Shown here: in pieces, positions 7,233-16,309 of the stretch | How the letters are laid out: each line of letters starts with the position of its first letter | Position numbering within the stretch: the first letter of the stretch is position 1 | Assembly (NCBI GenBank): GCA_021324445.1 | Contig: JAJPJC010000121.1 | Location: 1-47,278 of the forward strand | Direction of reading: 5' to 3' | From: Isosphaeraceae bacterium | Lineage (GTDB): Bacteria > Planctomycetota > Planctomycetia > Isosphaerales > Isosphaeraceae | DNA length: 47,278 nucleotides | Made by a program: the position numbers and the translations under genes | Notes under the pieces: generated by a model | What the model saw: only the letters and a program-made list of their open reading frames with translations | What the model was told of the DNA's origin: nothing | The model's database searches: none

Positions 7233-7518
7233 CTTGGATCCTCCGATTCGAGTCGTTTGCTGGGTCCCCAGCCACTCTAACCGATGGGCTGTCCTCTGGA
7301 CAGTGAGCTATATCAGACCGTTGCGGATCGGCGGTTTCGTCGGGTTCCAGTACCTCTTCCCTACCTCCATCGGGGGCGCAACTCGGTCGTGGTCCCCTGA
7401 GGGTTGTTGGGGTAGCATCGAGTTGGGCCAGAGCCGATCGCGGTTCCGCTCTCCGAGCCACCGTGATCTCACCCAGCTCTGGCTGTTCCATCGGCCGCTT
7501 CACAGGACGGAGGATCTC

Positions 7519-8586
7519 ATGCGACTGACCCGACGCGCGATGCTCTCCGCCTGCGCCTCCGCCGGCGCGGCGCCCGCCCTGGGTGATCCACCCTCCACTG
7601 CGGCCGGCGGTCGCGGCTCCCTCGGGGTGGTGATCCACTCGTTCATGGTGCGGACTGCCGGCGACCGCGGTCGGCGCGGAGCGGACCGGTTCGCCGACCC
7701 AGCCCGCTTCCTTGACTACGCCCGATCGCTCGGCGCCCGCGGAGTCCAGGTCGGGCTGGGGATCCGCGACAACGCCCAGGCGGACGCCCTGCGCGACCGC
7801 GCCGAGGCCGCGGCGATGTACCTGGAGGGGATCATCGCCCTGCCCCGCGACGACGCCGACCTCGCGCGGTTCGACGCCGAGGTCCGCACCGCCAGGCGCG
7901 CCGGGGTCGACGTCGTGCGGACGGTGATGCTCTCGGGGCGGCGATACGAGACCTTCACCACCGCCACCGCATTCCGGCGGTTCGCCGAGGCGTCATCCCA
8001 CTCCCTGAAGCTCGCCGCGCCCGTCGTTGCGCGGCACGGCATCCTGCTGGCCGTCGAGAATCATAAGGACTGGCGCGCCGACGAGCTGCTGGCGATCCTC
8101 GCGCGGGACGGCAACGACCACGTCGGGGTCTGCCTTGATACGGGCAACAGCATTGCCCTCCTGGAAGATCCGATGGAAGTGGTCGAGAGCCTGGCTGCCC
8201 GGTCGTTCACCACCCACCTCAAGGATATGAGCCTCGAGGAATACCGCCGGGGTTTCCGGCTCTCCGAGGTCGTCTTCGGCACGGGGATCCTCGCCCTGCC
8301 CCGCGTCGTCCAGATCCTGCGCGCCGCCCGTCCCGGGATCCGCTTCAACGTCGAAATGATCACCCGCGACCCACTGGAGGTCCCCTGCCTGACCCCAGGC
8401 TACTGGGCGACATTTCCCGACCTGCCGGGGCGGCACCTCGCCCGGATCCTGTCCCTGATCCGCGACCATCCCCCGCGCCATCCTCTGCCCCGGATCAGCC
8501 ACCTGCCGCGTGACGAACAGCTCCGGTCGGAAGAGGAGAACGTCCGCCGCTGCCTCGGATACGCCCGCGATGGACTTGGTCTTTAG
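7519..8586 (+). CDS. Exported sugar phosphate isomerase/epimerase-like protein
   Basis: A 355-residue protein of the xylose isomerase-like TIM-barrel type. The start at ATG 7519 has GGACGGAGG directly upstream and yields a signal with a twin-arginine-like motif (LTRRAML) and an Ala-rich stretch. Barrel features include GARGVQVGLG, VVARHGILLAVENH (metal-binding Glu and His region), VGVCLDTGNS (metal-binding Asp) and FTTHLKDM, in the usual order. Probably isomerises or epimerises a sugar derivative outside the cytoplasm; the substrate is unknown. The in-frame extension back to 7171 is Arg/Ser/Pro-rich and antisense to the DUF433 gene, so it was not used. Confidence 0.8.
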   Translation: MRLTRRAMLSACASAGAAPALGDPPSTAAGGRGSLGVVIHSFMVRTAGDRGRRGADRFADPARFLDYARSLGARGVQVGLGIRDNAQADALRDRAEAAAMYLEGIIALPRDDADLARFDAEVRTARRAGVDVVRTVMLSGRRYETFTTATAFRRFAEASSHSLKLAAPVVARHGILLAVENHKDWRADELLAILARDGNDHVGVCLDTGNSIALLEDPMEVVESLAARSFTTHLKDMSLEEYRRGFRLSEVVFGTGILALPRVVQILRAARPGIRFNVEMITRDPLEVPCLTPGYWATFPDLPGRHLARILSLIRDHPPRHPLPRISHLPRDEQLRSEEENVRRCLGYARDGLGL

Positions 8587-8794
8587 GGCAATCGTCGTGC
8601 GACTGGAACGGACTTTGCATCCCAGCCGCCTCTCGAGGTCGTGCCGGCGCGCCCGGCAGGGCCCAGCATCGTGTTCGGGCGACCGACCGTGTAGTATCGA
8701 AACGGGGTGCCGTCTGGCACCTGGAGCCGGCTGATTGCCGGGGCCGGTTCGTGCGAATCGCAGTGAGATGTCTTCGATCGAAGGAGGCAGACCG

Positions 8795-9511
8795 ATGGCT
8801 GACACGGCGCGGCCGAGTGCTGCAGATCTCTTGGGAGTGAGAAGTCGAGTGAGCTGGGGTGCCATCGCCGCCGGGGCGATGGTAGCCTTGACCATTTACG
8901 TCGTGCTGTCCGTGCTCGGGGTCGCCCTGGGCATCGAGGCGGCCGTCCGCGGCGCCGGCGAGCAGTTGGGGGCCGGGGCGGCGATCTACTCGATCCTCTC
9001 GCTCCTGCTGGCGATGTTCTTCGGCGGGTGGACGACCAGCCAGATGGCCGTCGGCGAGAGCAAGACCGAGGCTGTCCTGTATGGGCTGATCCTCTGGGGT
9101 GTGTTGTTCCTGGGCATGGTCTGGCTGCTCTCGGCCGGCATCCGAACGGGCTTCGGTGCCGTCCTCGGCGCGGCGTCCGGGACGTACACGACCGAGGAGG
9201 GGCGGGTGGACGTCGACCGAGTGGCTCGCGACTTGAAGCGGGCCGGTGCCGACGATGCCACGGTCGAGAAGTACCGGGGCTATTACGAGCGGGTGCGGGA
9301 CAACCCGGCGGCTGCGGGCGATGTCGGGCGGGAATTGAGTGCCAATCCCGACGCCCGGCAGGCGGCGCGCCTGGCCGCCTGGTGGACACTGGCCGGGGTG
9401 ATCATTTCGATGGCGGCTGTCGTCGTCGGGGCGTTGACCGGGGCCGGCGAGCTGCTCCAGCCAGTGCCGATCCTGGGCGTCCGCCGTCCCCGCGGCGACC
9501 GCGCGACCTGA
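8795..9511 (+). CDS. Multi-pass membrane protein of unknown function
   Basis: A 238-residue protein. Start ATG 8795 has AAGGAGG at 8781-8787. It opens with a short polar stretch and RVSWGAIAAGAMVALTIYVV, a helix start (SWGA..AG) common to a widespread family of uncharacterised membrane proteins. Further helices lie at about residues 60-80, 95-120 and 190-220. The segment between about 125 and 185 is soluble and charged (VDVDRVARDLKRAGADDATV and following) and probably extramembrane. The gene ends 32 bases before the next ORF on the same strand, suggesting an operon. Function unknown. Confidence 0.65.
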   Translation: MADTARPSAADLLGVRSRVSWGAIAAGAMVALTIYVVLSVLGVALGIEAAVRGAGEQLGAGAAIYSILSLLLAMFFGGWTTSQMAVGESKTEAVLYGLILWGVLFLGMVWLLSAGIRTGFGAVLGAASGTYTTEEGRVDVDRVARDLKRAGADDATVEKYRGYYERVRDNPAAAGDVGRELSANPDARQAARLAAWWTLAGVIISMAAVVVGALTGAGELLQPVPILGVRRPRGDRAT

Positions 9512-9543
9512 GCCGGCCCCGAGCAACTCGGGAGGGACACGCG

Positions 9544-10980
9544 ATGCAGACCAACCTGCTGGACACGCACCAGAAGGCCGTCCAGATCAACCTGGACAAC
9601 TCCAAGTACGGCACCATCGCCGAGATCGGCGCGGGGCAGGAGGTGGCGCGCTGGTTCTTCCGGGTCGGCGGCGCGGCCGGCACGATCGCCAAGAGCATCT
9701 CCGCCTACGATATGACCGTCTCGGACGCCATCTATGGGGCCAGCGGCCGCTATGTCAGTCGCCAGCGGCTCGAGACGATGCTCGGCCACGAATACCGCAA
9801 CCTGACGGAATACCTCGCCCCCAAGCGCGGCGAGAACACCCGCTTCTTTGTCTTCGCCGACACGGTCGCGGCCAAGAGTTACACCCGCACGGAGAACTGG
9901 CATGGCTGGATGGGCATCCGGTTCCAAACCCGCCCCGGCTCCGATCCGTCCCAGATCATCCTGCATGTCAGCCTGCTGGATCGCGAGACGACCTTGCAGC
10001 AGGAGGCGATTGGCATCCTGGGCGTCAATCTGATCCACGCCGCGCTGTTCGAGCCCAACCCCGTGGCGGTGGTGCAAGAGCAGCTCGACGGCCTGTCCCA
10101 CGAGCGGATCGAGGTCGACCTGATCGAGTTCTCCGGGCCGGCCTTCGCCCAGGTGGACAACCGCTTGATGAGCCTGGAGCTGGTGCACAGCGGCCTGACC
10201 AGCGCCGCGATGTTCACGGCCGAAGGAAAGGTCGTCCTGCCCGCCGAGGCCTGCTACAAGCGGCCGATCCTGGTCCTGCGCGGCCGGTTCCGCCCGGTGA
10301 CCAACCATACCGTGGACATGCTCACCTGCGCGCTGTCCCAGTTCCAGCGGGAGCCGGAGAATCAGGGCGAAGACATCCTGGTCGTCACGGAGATGACCCT
10401 GCGCCATCTCCAGGAGGGCGACGTGATCGACGACCGCGACTACCTCGATCGCGTCGACCTGCTCCGCACCCTCGGCCGGCCCGTGTTGATCTCCAACTTC
10501 GGCGAGTTCTACCGCCTGGCCAACTACCTCCAGCGCCACACCAGCAAGCTCATCGGGCTGGTGGTGGGCGTGCCCACCCTCCGCGAGATCTTCGAGGAGA
10601 AGTATTACACGCACCTGGCCGGCGGCATCCTCGAATCATTCGGCAGGATGTTCAAGAACGATTTAAAACTTTATGTGTATCCGCTGCTGGATCCCCAGGC
10701 CGGAGTCCTCGCGACGGCCGGGGATTTCCGCGTGGCGCCGCGGCTCCAGCACCTGTACAACTTCCTGGTCGAGAACCAGCACATCCAGCCGATCCGCGAC
10801 TACCGGCCCGAATGCCTGGGCATCTTCTCGCGCGATGTGTACCGCAAGCTTAAGGAGGGAGACCCGACCTGGGTCCACGATGTCCCGCCCAACGTGGCGC
10901 TGTTGATCTGCCAGCGCCACTTGCTGGGCTACGATCCTGAGAAGTTCGAGACGGCCGTGGCGGCCGCGCCGCCGACCTGA
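9544..10980 (+). CDS. Conserved protein of unknown function (IGAGQEVARWFFRVGGAAGT family)
   Basis: A 478-residue, largely soluble protein starting at ATG 9544 behind GGGAGGG. Strongly conserved-looking stretches include AEIGAGQEVARWFFRVGGAA, SAYDMTVSDAIYG, RYVSRQRLETML, FFVFADTVAAKSY, and later VDNRLMSLELVHSGLTSAAM and LVLRGRFRPVTN. From memory, this family occurs in cyanobacteria and proteobacteria and often carries unreliable labels such as nicotinate-nucleotide adenylyltransferase or TonB-dependent receptor. I see neither a nucleotidyltransferase HxGH motif nor a beta-barrel signature. It is probably co-transcribed with the membrane protein upstream and converges with the APC permease four bases downstream. 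Confidence 0.7.
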   Translation: MQTNLLDTHQKAVQINLDNSKYGTIAEIGAGQEVARWFFRVGGAAGTIAKSISAYDMTVSDAIYGASGRYVSRQRLETMLGHEYRNLTEYLAPKRGENTRFFVFADTVAAKSYTRTENWHGWMGIRFQTRPGSDPSQIILHVSLLDRETTLQQEAIGILGVNLIHAALFEPNPVAVVQEQLDGLSHERIEVDLIEFSGPAFAQVDNRLMSLELVHSGLTSAAMFTAEGKVVLPAEACYKRPILVLRGRFRPVTNHTVDMLTCALSQFQREPENQGEDILVVTEMTLRHLQEGDVIDDRDYLDRVDLLRTLGRPVLISNFGEFYRLANYLQRHTSKLIGLVVGVPTLREIFEEKYYTHLAGGILESFGRMFKNDLKLYVYPLLDPQAGVLATAGDFRVAPRLQHLYNFLVENQHIQPIRDYRPECLGIFSRDVYRKLKEGDPTWVHDVPPNVALLICQRHLLGYDPEKFETAVAAAPPT

Positions 10981-10984
10981 TCGG

Positions 10985-12856
10985 TCAATCGGCCAGGTAC
11001 CAGGGGACGTTGATCACGACGACGCGCCGCAGCCCGCTGAAGAGAAGATACGCCTTGATGACGGCGGCAGTCTGGTTGTGCAGCAGGTAATGGTACCACC
11101 TGGTCCCGACCAGCTCGGGGACGATCACGGCGAGGTCGCGGCCCGGGTGGGCGCGCTGGAGGTCGGAGACGACTTGCATCAGGGACCGGTAGAGCTGGCG
11201 GAAGGGGTCGAAGATGACGATCAGCCGGGGCGCCGGCACGCCGGCCGCCTGCGCCGGCTCGCGGACGCGCTCCGCCCAGGTGTCCTCCAGGTCGAGGACC
11301 GTCCGCTCATCGCCGGCGATGTGCAGGGCGTAGACGTCAGGCGTGATCTTCAGAGCGAACCGCAGCGCCTTGCGCGTGATGGCGCTCCAGCCCCGGATGG
11401 GTAGCAAGGCGATCGGTGGCTCGAGGTGCTGGGCGTCGAGCGGAGCGTCCGTGACGACCTCGTGGGCGACGTGCCGGTAGTGGGCCCGCACCCCGAGGAA
11501 GACCAGCAGCAGGGCCGGGATGAGCAGGACGGTCACCCAGGCCCCCTCGGTGAACTTCGAGACCAGGACGACGGCCAGGGTCACCCCCGTGCAGGCCGCC
11601 CCGAGACCGTTGATCGCCATGGAGTGCACCGCGTGCGGGCCGCCGACTTTTCGCCAATGTTCGACCATCCCCGCCTGCGAGAGCGTGAAGGCCAGGAACG
11701 CCCCGACGGCGAACAACGGGATCAGGCTGTCGGTGATCCCGCGGAAGAACACCAGCAAGCCGCCGGAGAGCACCGCCAGGACCAGGATGCCATGCGAGTA
11801 GACCAGCCGCCGGCCCCGGTGGGCAAACGCGCTGGGGAGGAAGCCGTCTTGCGCAATCACCCGGCAGAGTCGCGGGAAATCGGCGAACCCGGTGTTGGCC
11901 GAGAGCGCCAGCACGGCCAGGATTGAGCCGATGGTGATGTAGTAAGCGACTCCCTTGCCGATCACGGCAGCGACGAGCTGCGACAAGATGCTCTCATATC
12001 CGGGCTGACCCGGCTCGGTGGCGCCGATGCCATAGGCCCGGCAGAGGAAGGCGATGCCGGCCAGGAGCACGGCCAGGATCGCGATGATCGCCGTCAGGGT
12101 GCGCCGGGCGTGGTGCACCGCCGGGTCGCGGAACGCCGAGACGCCGTTGCTGACCGCCTCGACGCCCGTCATCGCCGTGCAGCCGCTGGCAAAGGCCCGC
12201 ATCAGGAGCCACAAGCTCGCCGCCGTGGCGGCCGACGGCATCACGGGCGGGGGGACGACCGGCTCGGGGTGCCCGCCCGCGGCGGCCGTCTTGACGATCC
12301 CGATGGCCAGCACGCCCATCAGCGAGGCGACGAAGAGATACGTCGGGATGACGAACGCCATACCGGATTCCCGGACCCCGCGCAGGTTCACGATCGTGAT
12401 CAAGACCAGGGTCGCCAGGCAGAGCGTCAGCGTGTACGGCTGCAGGCGCGGCTCGGCGGAGACCAGCGCCCCGATCCCCGCCGAGACGCCGACGGCCACC
12501 ACCAGGACATAATCGAGCATCAAGGCCGCCGCGGCGAGCAGGCCTGCGGCGGTGCCCAGGTTGTCCTTGGCGACGGTGTACGACCCACCGCCGAGCGGGT
12601 AGGCCGCAATCGTCTGCCGATAGGAAAAGTAGACGATCAAGAGCAGGGCGATGATCAGCCAGGTGATCGGGCCGATGTAGTGCACGCCCCCGATGCCCAG
12701 GGGGATCAGCAGCGTCAGCGCGGCCTCCGGCCCATAGGCCGCCGAGGCCAGTGCATCGAGGCCCAGCATGGGAATCCCCGCCAGCACGCCGACGCGCTGG
12801 TGTTCTTCTTCGAGCGTCGCCAACCTGCGGCCCAACAGCCAGTCGGATAGTGCCAT
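10985..12856 (-). CDS. APC-superfamily amino acid permease with cytoplasmic tail
   Basis: A 623-residue permease, expected to move amino acids or related organic cations across the inner membrane. About twelve helices fill residues 25-480. The family region near helix 1 reads IPMLGLDALASAAYGPEAAL, and helix 3 follows YPLGGGSYTVAKDNLG. The C-terminal 130 residues are soluble (VYALHIAGDERTVLDLEDTW, LAVIVPELV), like the UspA-like tails of some KUP/APC-type transporters. The start at ATG 12856 has AAAGGAGG a few bases upstream; longer in-frame starts at 12895 and beyond lack this. Monocistronic, convergent with the conserved unknown gene to its left. Confidence 0.8.
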   Translation of the reverse strand: MALSDWLLGRRLATLEEEHQRVGVLAGIPMLGLDALASAAYGPEAALTLLIPLGIGGVHYIGPITWLIIALLLIVYFSYRQTIAAYPLGGGSYTVAKDNLGTAAGLLAAAALMLDYVLVVAVGVSAGIGALVSAEPRLQPYTLTLCLATLVLITIVNLRGVRESGMAFVIPTYLFVASLMGVLAIGIVKTAAAGGHPEPVVPPPVMPSAATAASLWLLMRAFASGCTAMTGVEAVSNGVSAFRDPAVHHARRTLTAIIAILAVLLAGIAFLCRAYGIGATEPGQPGYESILSQLVAAVIGKGVAYYITIGSILAVLALSANTGFADFPRLCRVIAQDGFLPSAFAHRGRRLVYSHGILVLAVLSGGLLVFFRGITDSLIPLFAVGAFLAFTLSQAGMVEHWRKVGGPHAVHSMAINGLGAACTGVTLAVVLVSKFTEGAWVTVLLIPALLLVFLGVRAHYRHVAHEVVTDAPLDAQHLEPPIALLPIRGWSAITRKALRFALKITPDVYALHIAGDERTVLDLEDTWAERVREPAQAAGVPAPRLIVIFDPFRQLYRSLMQVVSDLQRAHPGRDLAVIVPELVGTRWYHYLLHNQTAAVIKAYLLFSGLRRVVVINVPWYLAD

Positions 12857-13107
12857 GGGACCTCCTTTAATCTTTGAAAGGTCAATCATCATACCCCGCG
12901 CGCTGGGCTGTTGCCTACTCGCCACGACCGTCCAAAAGCGGCGCGGATCGGGGGTGCCGGTGCGCACGCGGTTTGCGCGCGATTGTTCGCCGCGGGCCAT
13001 CCTGAGATGATGGGAGTTCACGGTCGGGGAGCTTCGCATCCGCTATCGCGTGCGAATCGGGGCCAGGACATCGAGTCAGGAAAGTCATCCCGCTGGAAGA
13101 GACGACC

Positions 13108-13380
13108 TTGACGGTGCCCCAACTGGAGGAGATGGCCAAGGACGGGCCTGTAATCCTGACTCGAAATGGTCAGCCGCTCTTGGCCGTGCAGGATGTGTCC
13201 GGCTCCGATTGGGAGTCGGTGTCGTTGGCCTCGAGTCCGCGGTTCCTGGCGCTCCTCGAGGAATCGCGCCGCTCCTATCGGGAAAAGGGCGGGATCCGCC
13301 TGGATGACATCCGCCGAGAACTCGGGATGGATGCGGGGAAGAATCGTCGAACGCAGAAGGATGCCGGGGCGGAGCCTTGA
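13108..13380 (+). CDS. Phd/YefM-like antitoxin, apparently without a toxin
   Basis: Ninety residues starting TVPQLEEMAKDGPVILTRNG, then QPLLAVQDVSGSDWESVSLA and ESRRSYREKGGI. This fits Phd/YefM-type antitoxins (the beta-strand pattern Dgp-VILTRNG-PLLAVQ). The only usable start nearby is TTG 13108. Upstream codons in the same frame (13078-13107, reading RKVIPLEETT) look like the real N-terminus of the family but lack ATG/GTG, so the natural start may have mutated. No toxin gene follows; the next gene is a convergent membrane protein. It may be an orphan or a decaying antitoxin. Confidence 0.5.
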   Translation: MTVPQLEEMAKDGPVILTRNGQPLLAVQDVSGSDWESVSLASSPRFLALLEESRRSYREKGGIRLDDIRRELGMDAGKNRRTQKDAGAEP

Positions 13381-13441
13381 GCGCTTTGTTCCGATCCATC
13401 CAGAAGCCGAAGTCGGAGGCCGGACCCGCGGCGGTACCCTT

Positions 13442-13804
13442 TCAACGACCACCCGCCCGGTCGGACTGCATCTGGGTGACGGCCTCTTCGATCAGCGAAT
13501 CATATCGCGCCCGGTTCTCATAAGTTGGCGCGTACTTGTGCTGCAGGGCCTTCAACGATCGCAAGACCCGCTCTTCGTGACCCGCCTCCAGCTCAGTGAT
13601 CGTCGCGTCAATCAGGTTCTTGCTCGCCGTGCCGAACCACGCATTCGAGTTGAAACGCTCCAGCGAACCGACGGCGAATGCAATGCCGAAGCTGAGCAGA
13701 ATGGCAGCGGTCCCGAGCGCAAGGCGCAACCAGCGGCGATTCTGGAACTCTGAGGCAAACCAGGCGATCGGAAGCGCGATCGCGAGCAGAGCGACGAGAG
13801 ACAT
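13442..13804 (-). CDS. Small membrane protein of unknown function
   Basis: A 120-residue protein with two predicted helices, MSLVALLAIALPIAWFA (about residues 1-17) and LRLALGTAAILLSFGIAFAV (about 26-46). A soluble helical tail follows (DATITELEAGHEERVLRSLK, YENRARYDSLIEEAVTQM), possibly a coiled coil. GGGAAGGGAGG precedes the ATG at 13804. The gene lies divergent to the acyl-CoA dehydrogenase unit. Function unknown, but the layout looks like real protein and codon use matches. Confidence 0.6.
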   Translation of the reverse strand: MSLVALLAIALPIAWFASEFQNRRWLRLALGTAAILLSFGIAFAVGSLERFNSNAWFGTASKNLIDATITELEAGHEERVLRSLKALQHKYAPTYENRARYDSLIEEAVTQMQSDRAGGR

Positions 13805-13911
13805 GAAGAACCTCCCTTCCCACGAGGTTCTCCCGATTGTAACGCCGAGACCCAGACACTACGATCGGGGTTGGGATGAACCGATCGACCTCACGGCCGG
13901 AGGGTCTCCGG

Positions 13912-15156
13912 ATGGACTTCGCGATCCCCGAACCGATGCAGGCTGTGCTGGCCTCGATCCGGGAACTCCTGGAGCGGGAGGTCTATCCCCTGGAGTCGGC
14001 CCTGGGGTCGCGGCCGTTCGCGGAGCAGGTGCCGGCCCTGGAGGCTGTGCGGCAGGAAGTCAAGTCGCGAGGCTGGTGGGCCCCGCAGCTTCCCCGGTCC
14101 TGCGGCGGGATGGGCCTGAGTCTGCTCGAGTTCGGCCTGGTCGGAGAGGAGCTCGGCCGCAGCCCGCTGGGTCATTACGTGTTCAACTGCCAGGCCCCCG
14201 ATGCCGGCAACATGGAGCTCCTGCGGGAATTCGGCACCGAGGCGCAGCGGCAACGATGGCTGATGCCTCTGGCGCGGGGCGAGATCCGCAGTTGCTTCGC
14301 CATGACCGAGCCGGATTTCCCCGGCTCCAACCCGGTCTGGATGGGCACGCGGGCGGTCCGCGATGGTGAGGACCACGTCCTCGACGGCCGCAAGTGGTTC
14401 GCCTCGGCGGCCGACGGCGCGGCCTTCGCGATTGTCATGGCCGTGACCGATCCCGAGGCCGAGCCGCACCGTCGCGCCAGCCTGCTGATCGTCCCCGCCG
14501 ACAGCCCGGGATTCCATCGCGTTCGCAACATTTCCTGCATGGGACACGCTGGCGATGGTTGGGCCAGCCACGCCGAGCTGGCCTTCGAGGGTTGCCGGGT
14601 CCCCCGCGAGAACCTCCTCGGGGCGGAAGGGGCCGGATTTGCCATGGCGCAGGCGCGGCTGGGACCGGGGCGGATCCACCATGCCATGCGCTGGATCGGT
14701 GTCTGCCGTCGCGCCTTCGAGCTGCTGTGCCAGCGGGCGGCGACGCGTGAGCTCGGCCCGGGTGACCCGTTCGGCAGCCGGCAAACCGTGCAGGAATGGA
14801 TCGCCGAGAGCCAGGCCGCGATCGAGGCCGCACGGCTGCTGGTCCTGCACGCCGCCTGGACGATCGACACCCACGGCGCCGCCGCGGCGCGCGAGGCGAT
14901 CTCGCTGGTGAAGTTTCATGTCGCCGGTGTCATGCAGCAGGTGATTGACCGCGCGATCCAGGCCCATGGCGCGCTGGGGATCAGCGACGATACCGTGCTG
15001 TCCTGGTTCTACCGCCAGGAGCGCGCGGCCCGCATCTACGATGGGCCCGACGAGGTGCACAAGGCCGTCGTGGCCAAGCGGATCCTCAAGCAATACGGTG
15101 CCTCGTCCCGAGGTGCCGGTGTCGGTGCTGCGCCGGGGCCGCACACGCGGAACTGA
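13912..15156 (+). CDS. Acyl-CoA dehydrogenase family protein
   Basis: A 414-residue flavoprotein with the acyl-CoA dehydrogenase layout: a helical N-terminal domain, the beta domain with CFAMTEPDFPGSNP (the FAMTEP signature) and DGRKWFASAADGA, then the C-terminal helical domain with IQAHGALGISDDTVLSWFYR and RIYDGPDEVH. It is expected to oxidise or rearrange a CoA thioester using FAD. Start ATG 13912 has GGAGGG at 13899-13904; the 13876 alternative lacks a ribosome site. The next gene, 16 bases on, is an APH-like kinase, so the pair mirrors ACAD10/11 of animals (kinase and dehydrogenase domains fused) and LvaC with LvaA of Pseudomonas putida, which handle 4-hydroxyacyl-CoAs. That specific role is inferred. 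Confidence 0.8.
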   Translation: MDFAIPEPMQAVLASIRELLEREVYPLESALGSRPFAEQVPALEAVRQEVKSRGWWAPQLPRSCGGMGLSLLEFGLVGEELGRSPLGHYVFNCQAPDAGNMELLREFGTEAQRQRWLMPLARGEIRSCFAMTEPDFPGSNPVWMGTRAVRDGEDHVLDGRKWFASAADGAAFAIVMAVTDPEAEPHRRASLLIVPADSPGFHRVRNISCMGHAGDGWASHAELAFEGCRVPRENLLGAEGAGFAMAQARLGPGRIHHAMRWIGVCRRAFELLCQRAATRELGPGDPFGSRQTVQEWIAESQAAIEAARLLVLHAAWTIDTHGAAAAREAISLVKFHVAGVMQQVIDRAIQAHGALGISDDTVLSWFYRQERAARIYDGPDEVHKAVVAKRILKQYGASSRGAGVGAAPGPHTRN

Positions 15157-15172
15157 GTCCAGGAGGCCAACG

Positions 15173-16240
15173 ATGAGCTTCGACATCGATGAGGCCGGTC
15201 CCGTCCGGGACGGCGAGCAGCTCGACGAGGCGCGGCTGGGGACCTACCTGGCGGCCCACCTGGCCGGCGCCTCCGAGCCGATCGCCGTCGAGCAGTTCCC
15301 GCACGGCCATTCGAACCTCACTTACCTGATCCACCTGGGCGATCGGGAGCTGGTGCTCCGCCGGCCGCCGTTCGGCAACCGGGTCAAGACGGCGCACGAC
15401 ATGGGGCGGGAATACCGCATCCTGTCTCGCCTCAGCCCGGTGTACCCGCCGGCTCCTCGGCCCGTGCTCTTCTGCGAGGACGAGTCGGTCCTCGGTGCAC
15501 CGTTCTACCTGATGGAGCGGAAGCGGGGAGTGATCCTCCGCCGCCCACCGCGGTCGGATCGGCTGCTACCACCCGAGCTGGTGCGCCGGCTGGGCGAGTC
15601 GCTGGTGGAGAACCTGGCCCGCCTGCACGCACTGGACTACCAGGCGGCCGGGCTGGGGGACCTCGGCAAGCCCGAGGGCTATGTCGAGCGCCAGGTGACG
15701 GGCTGGACCCGGCGGTACCGCGACGCCCAGACGGACGACCTCCCGCCCCTGGAGCAGGCCGCGGCGTGGCTGGCCGACAACCGGCCGGGCGAGTCCGGCG
15801 CCGCGTTGATCCACAACGATTACAAGTTCGACAACCTCGTGCTCGACCCCGACGACCTGACGCGGATCGTCGCCGTACTGGATTGGGAGATGGCCACGAT
15901 CGGCGATCCGCTGATGGACCTGGGGACGACCCTCGGTTACTGGATCGAGCCGGACGACCCGGAGCCGCTCCGCCGCTTCCTGGTCGGGCCGACGACCCTG
16001 CCGGGCAGCTTCCGCCGCCGCGAGGTCGCCGAGCATTACGCCCAGGCGACCGGTCGCGATGTGTCGAACATGCTCTTCTACTACGTCTTCGGCTTGTTCA
16101 AGGTGGCCGGGATCGCCCAGCAGATCTACGTCCGCTTCGTCCGGGGTGCAACCCGGGATCCGCGTTTCGCCGTGCTGGGCGACGTGGTCGCCGCGCTGGG
16201 GGACCAGGCCGCCAAGGCCATCGAGTCGGGGCGGTATTGA
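15173..16240 (+). CDS. APH-like kinase (phosphotransferase family, ACAD11/LvaA-type)
   Basis: A 355-residue kinase-fold protein. The ATP-binding N-lobe has FPHGHSNLTYLI and ELVLRRPP (the Lys/Arg strand). The catalytic loop is LIHNDYKFDNLVLDPD (H-x-D-x4-N) and the metal motif is AVLDWEMATIGDPLMDLG. This form of the loop is shared with the acyl-CoA dehydrogenase-associated aminoglycoside phosphotransferase-like family rather than with antibiotic-resistance enzymes. The start at ATG 15173 has AGGAGG at 15161-15166. It is co-transcribed with the upstream acyl-CoA dehydrogenase. It probably phosphorylates a hydroxyacyl-CoA, whose phosphate is then eliminated with the dehydrogenase; direct evidence in this organism is absent. 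Confidence 0.75.
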   Translation: MSFDIDEAGPVRDGEQLDEARLGTYLAAHLAGASEPIAVEQFPHGHSNLTYLIHLGDRELVLRRPPFGNRVKTAHDMGREYRILSRLSPVYPPAPRPVLFCEDESVLGAPFYLMERKRGVILRRPPRSDRLLPPELVRRLGESLVENLARLHALDYQAAGLGDLGKPEGYVERQVTGWTRRYRDAQTDDLPPLEQAAAWLADNRPGESGAALIHNDYKFDNLVLDPDDLTRIVAVLDWEMATIGDPLMDLGTTLGYWIEPDDPEPLRRFLVGPTTLPGSFRRREVAEHYAQATGRDVSNMLFYYVFGLFKVAGIAQQIYVRFVRGATRDPRFAVLGDVVAALGDQAAKAIESGRY

Positions 16241-16309
16241 ACGTCCAGGACCACACCCCGTGACCACTCAAAAGGTGTACGAAAAGCCAGTTTGGGCCTA
16301 TAATCCCCC

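Noticed and set aside
9028..9543. N-terminal extension of the conserved unknown protein back to 9028
   Set aside because: It overlaps the membrane protein gene in another frame, is Arg/Gly/Pro-rich, and the ATG at 9544 has a good ribosome site.
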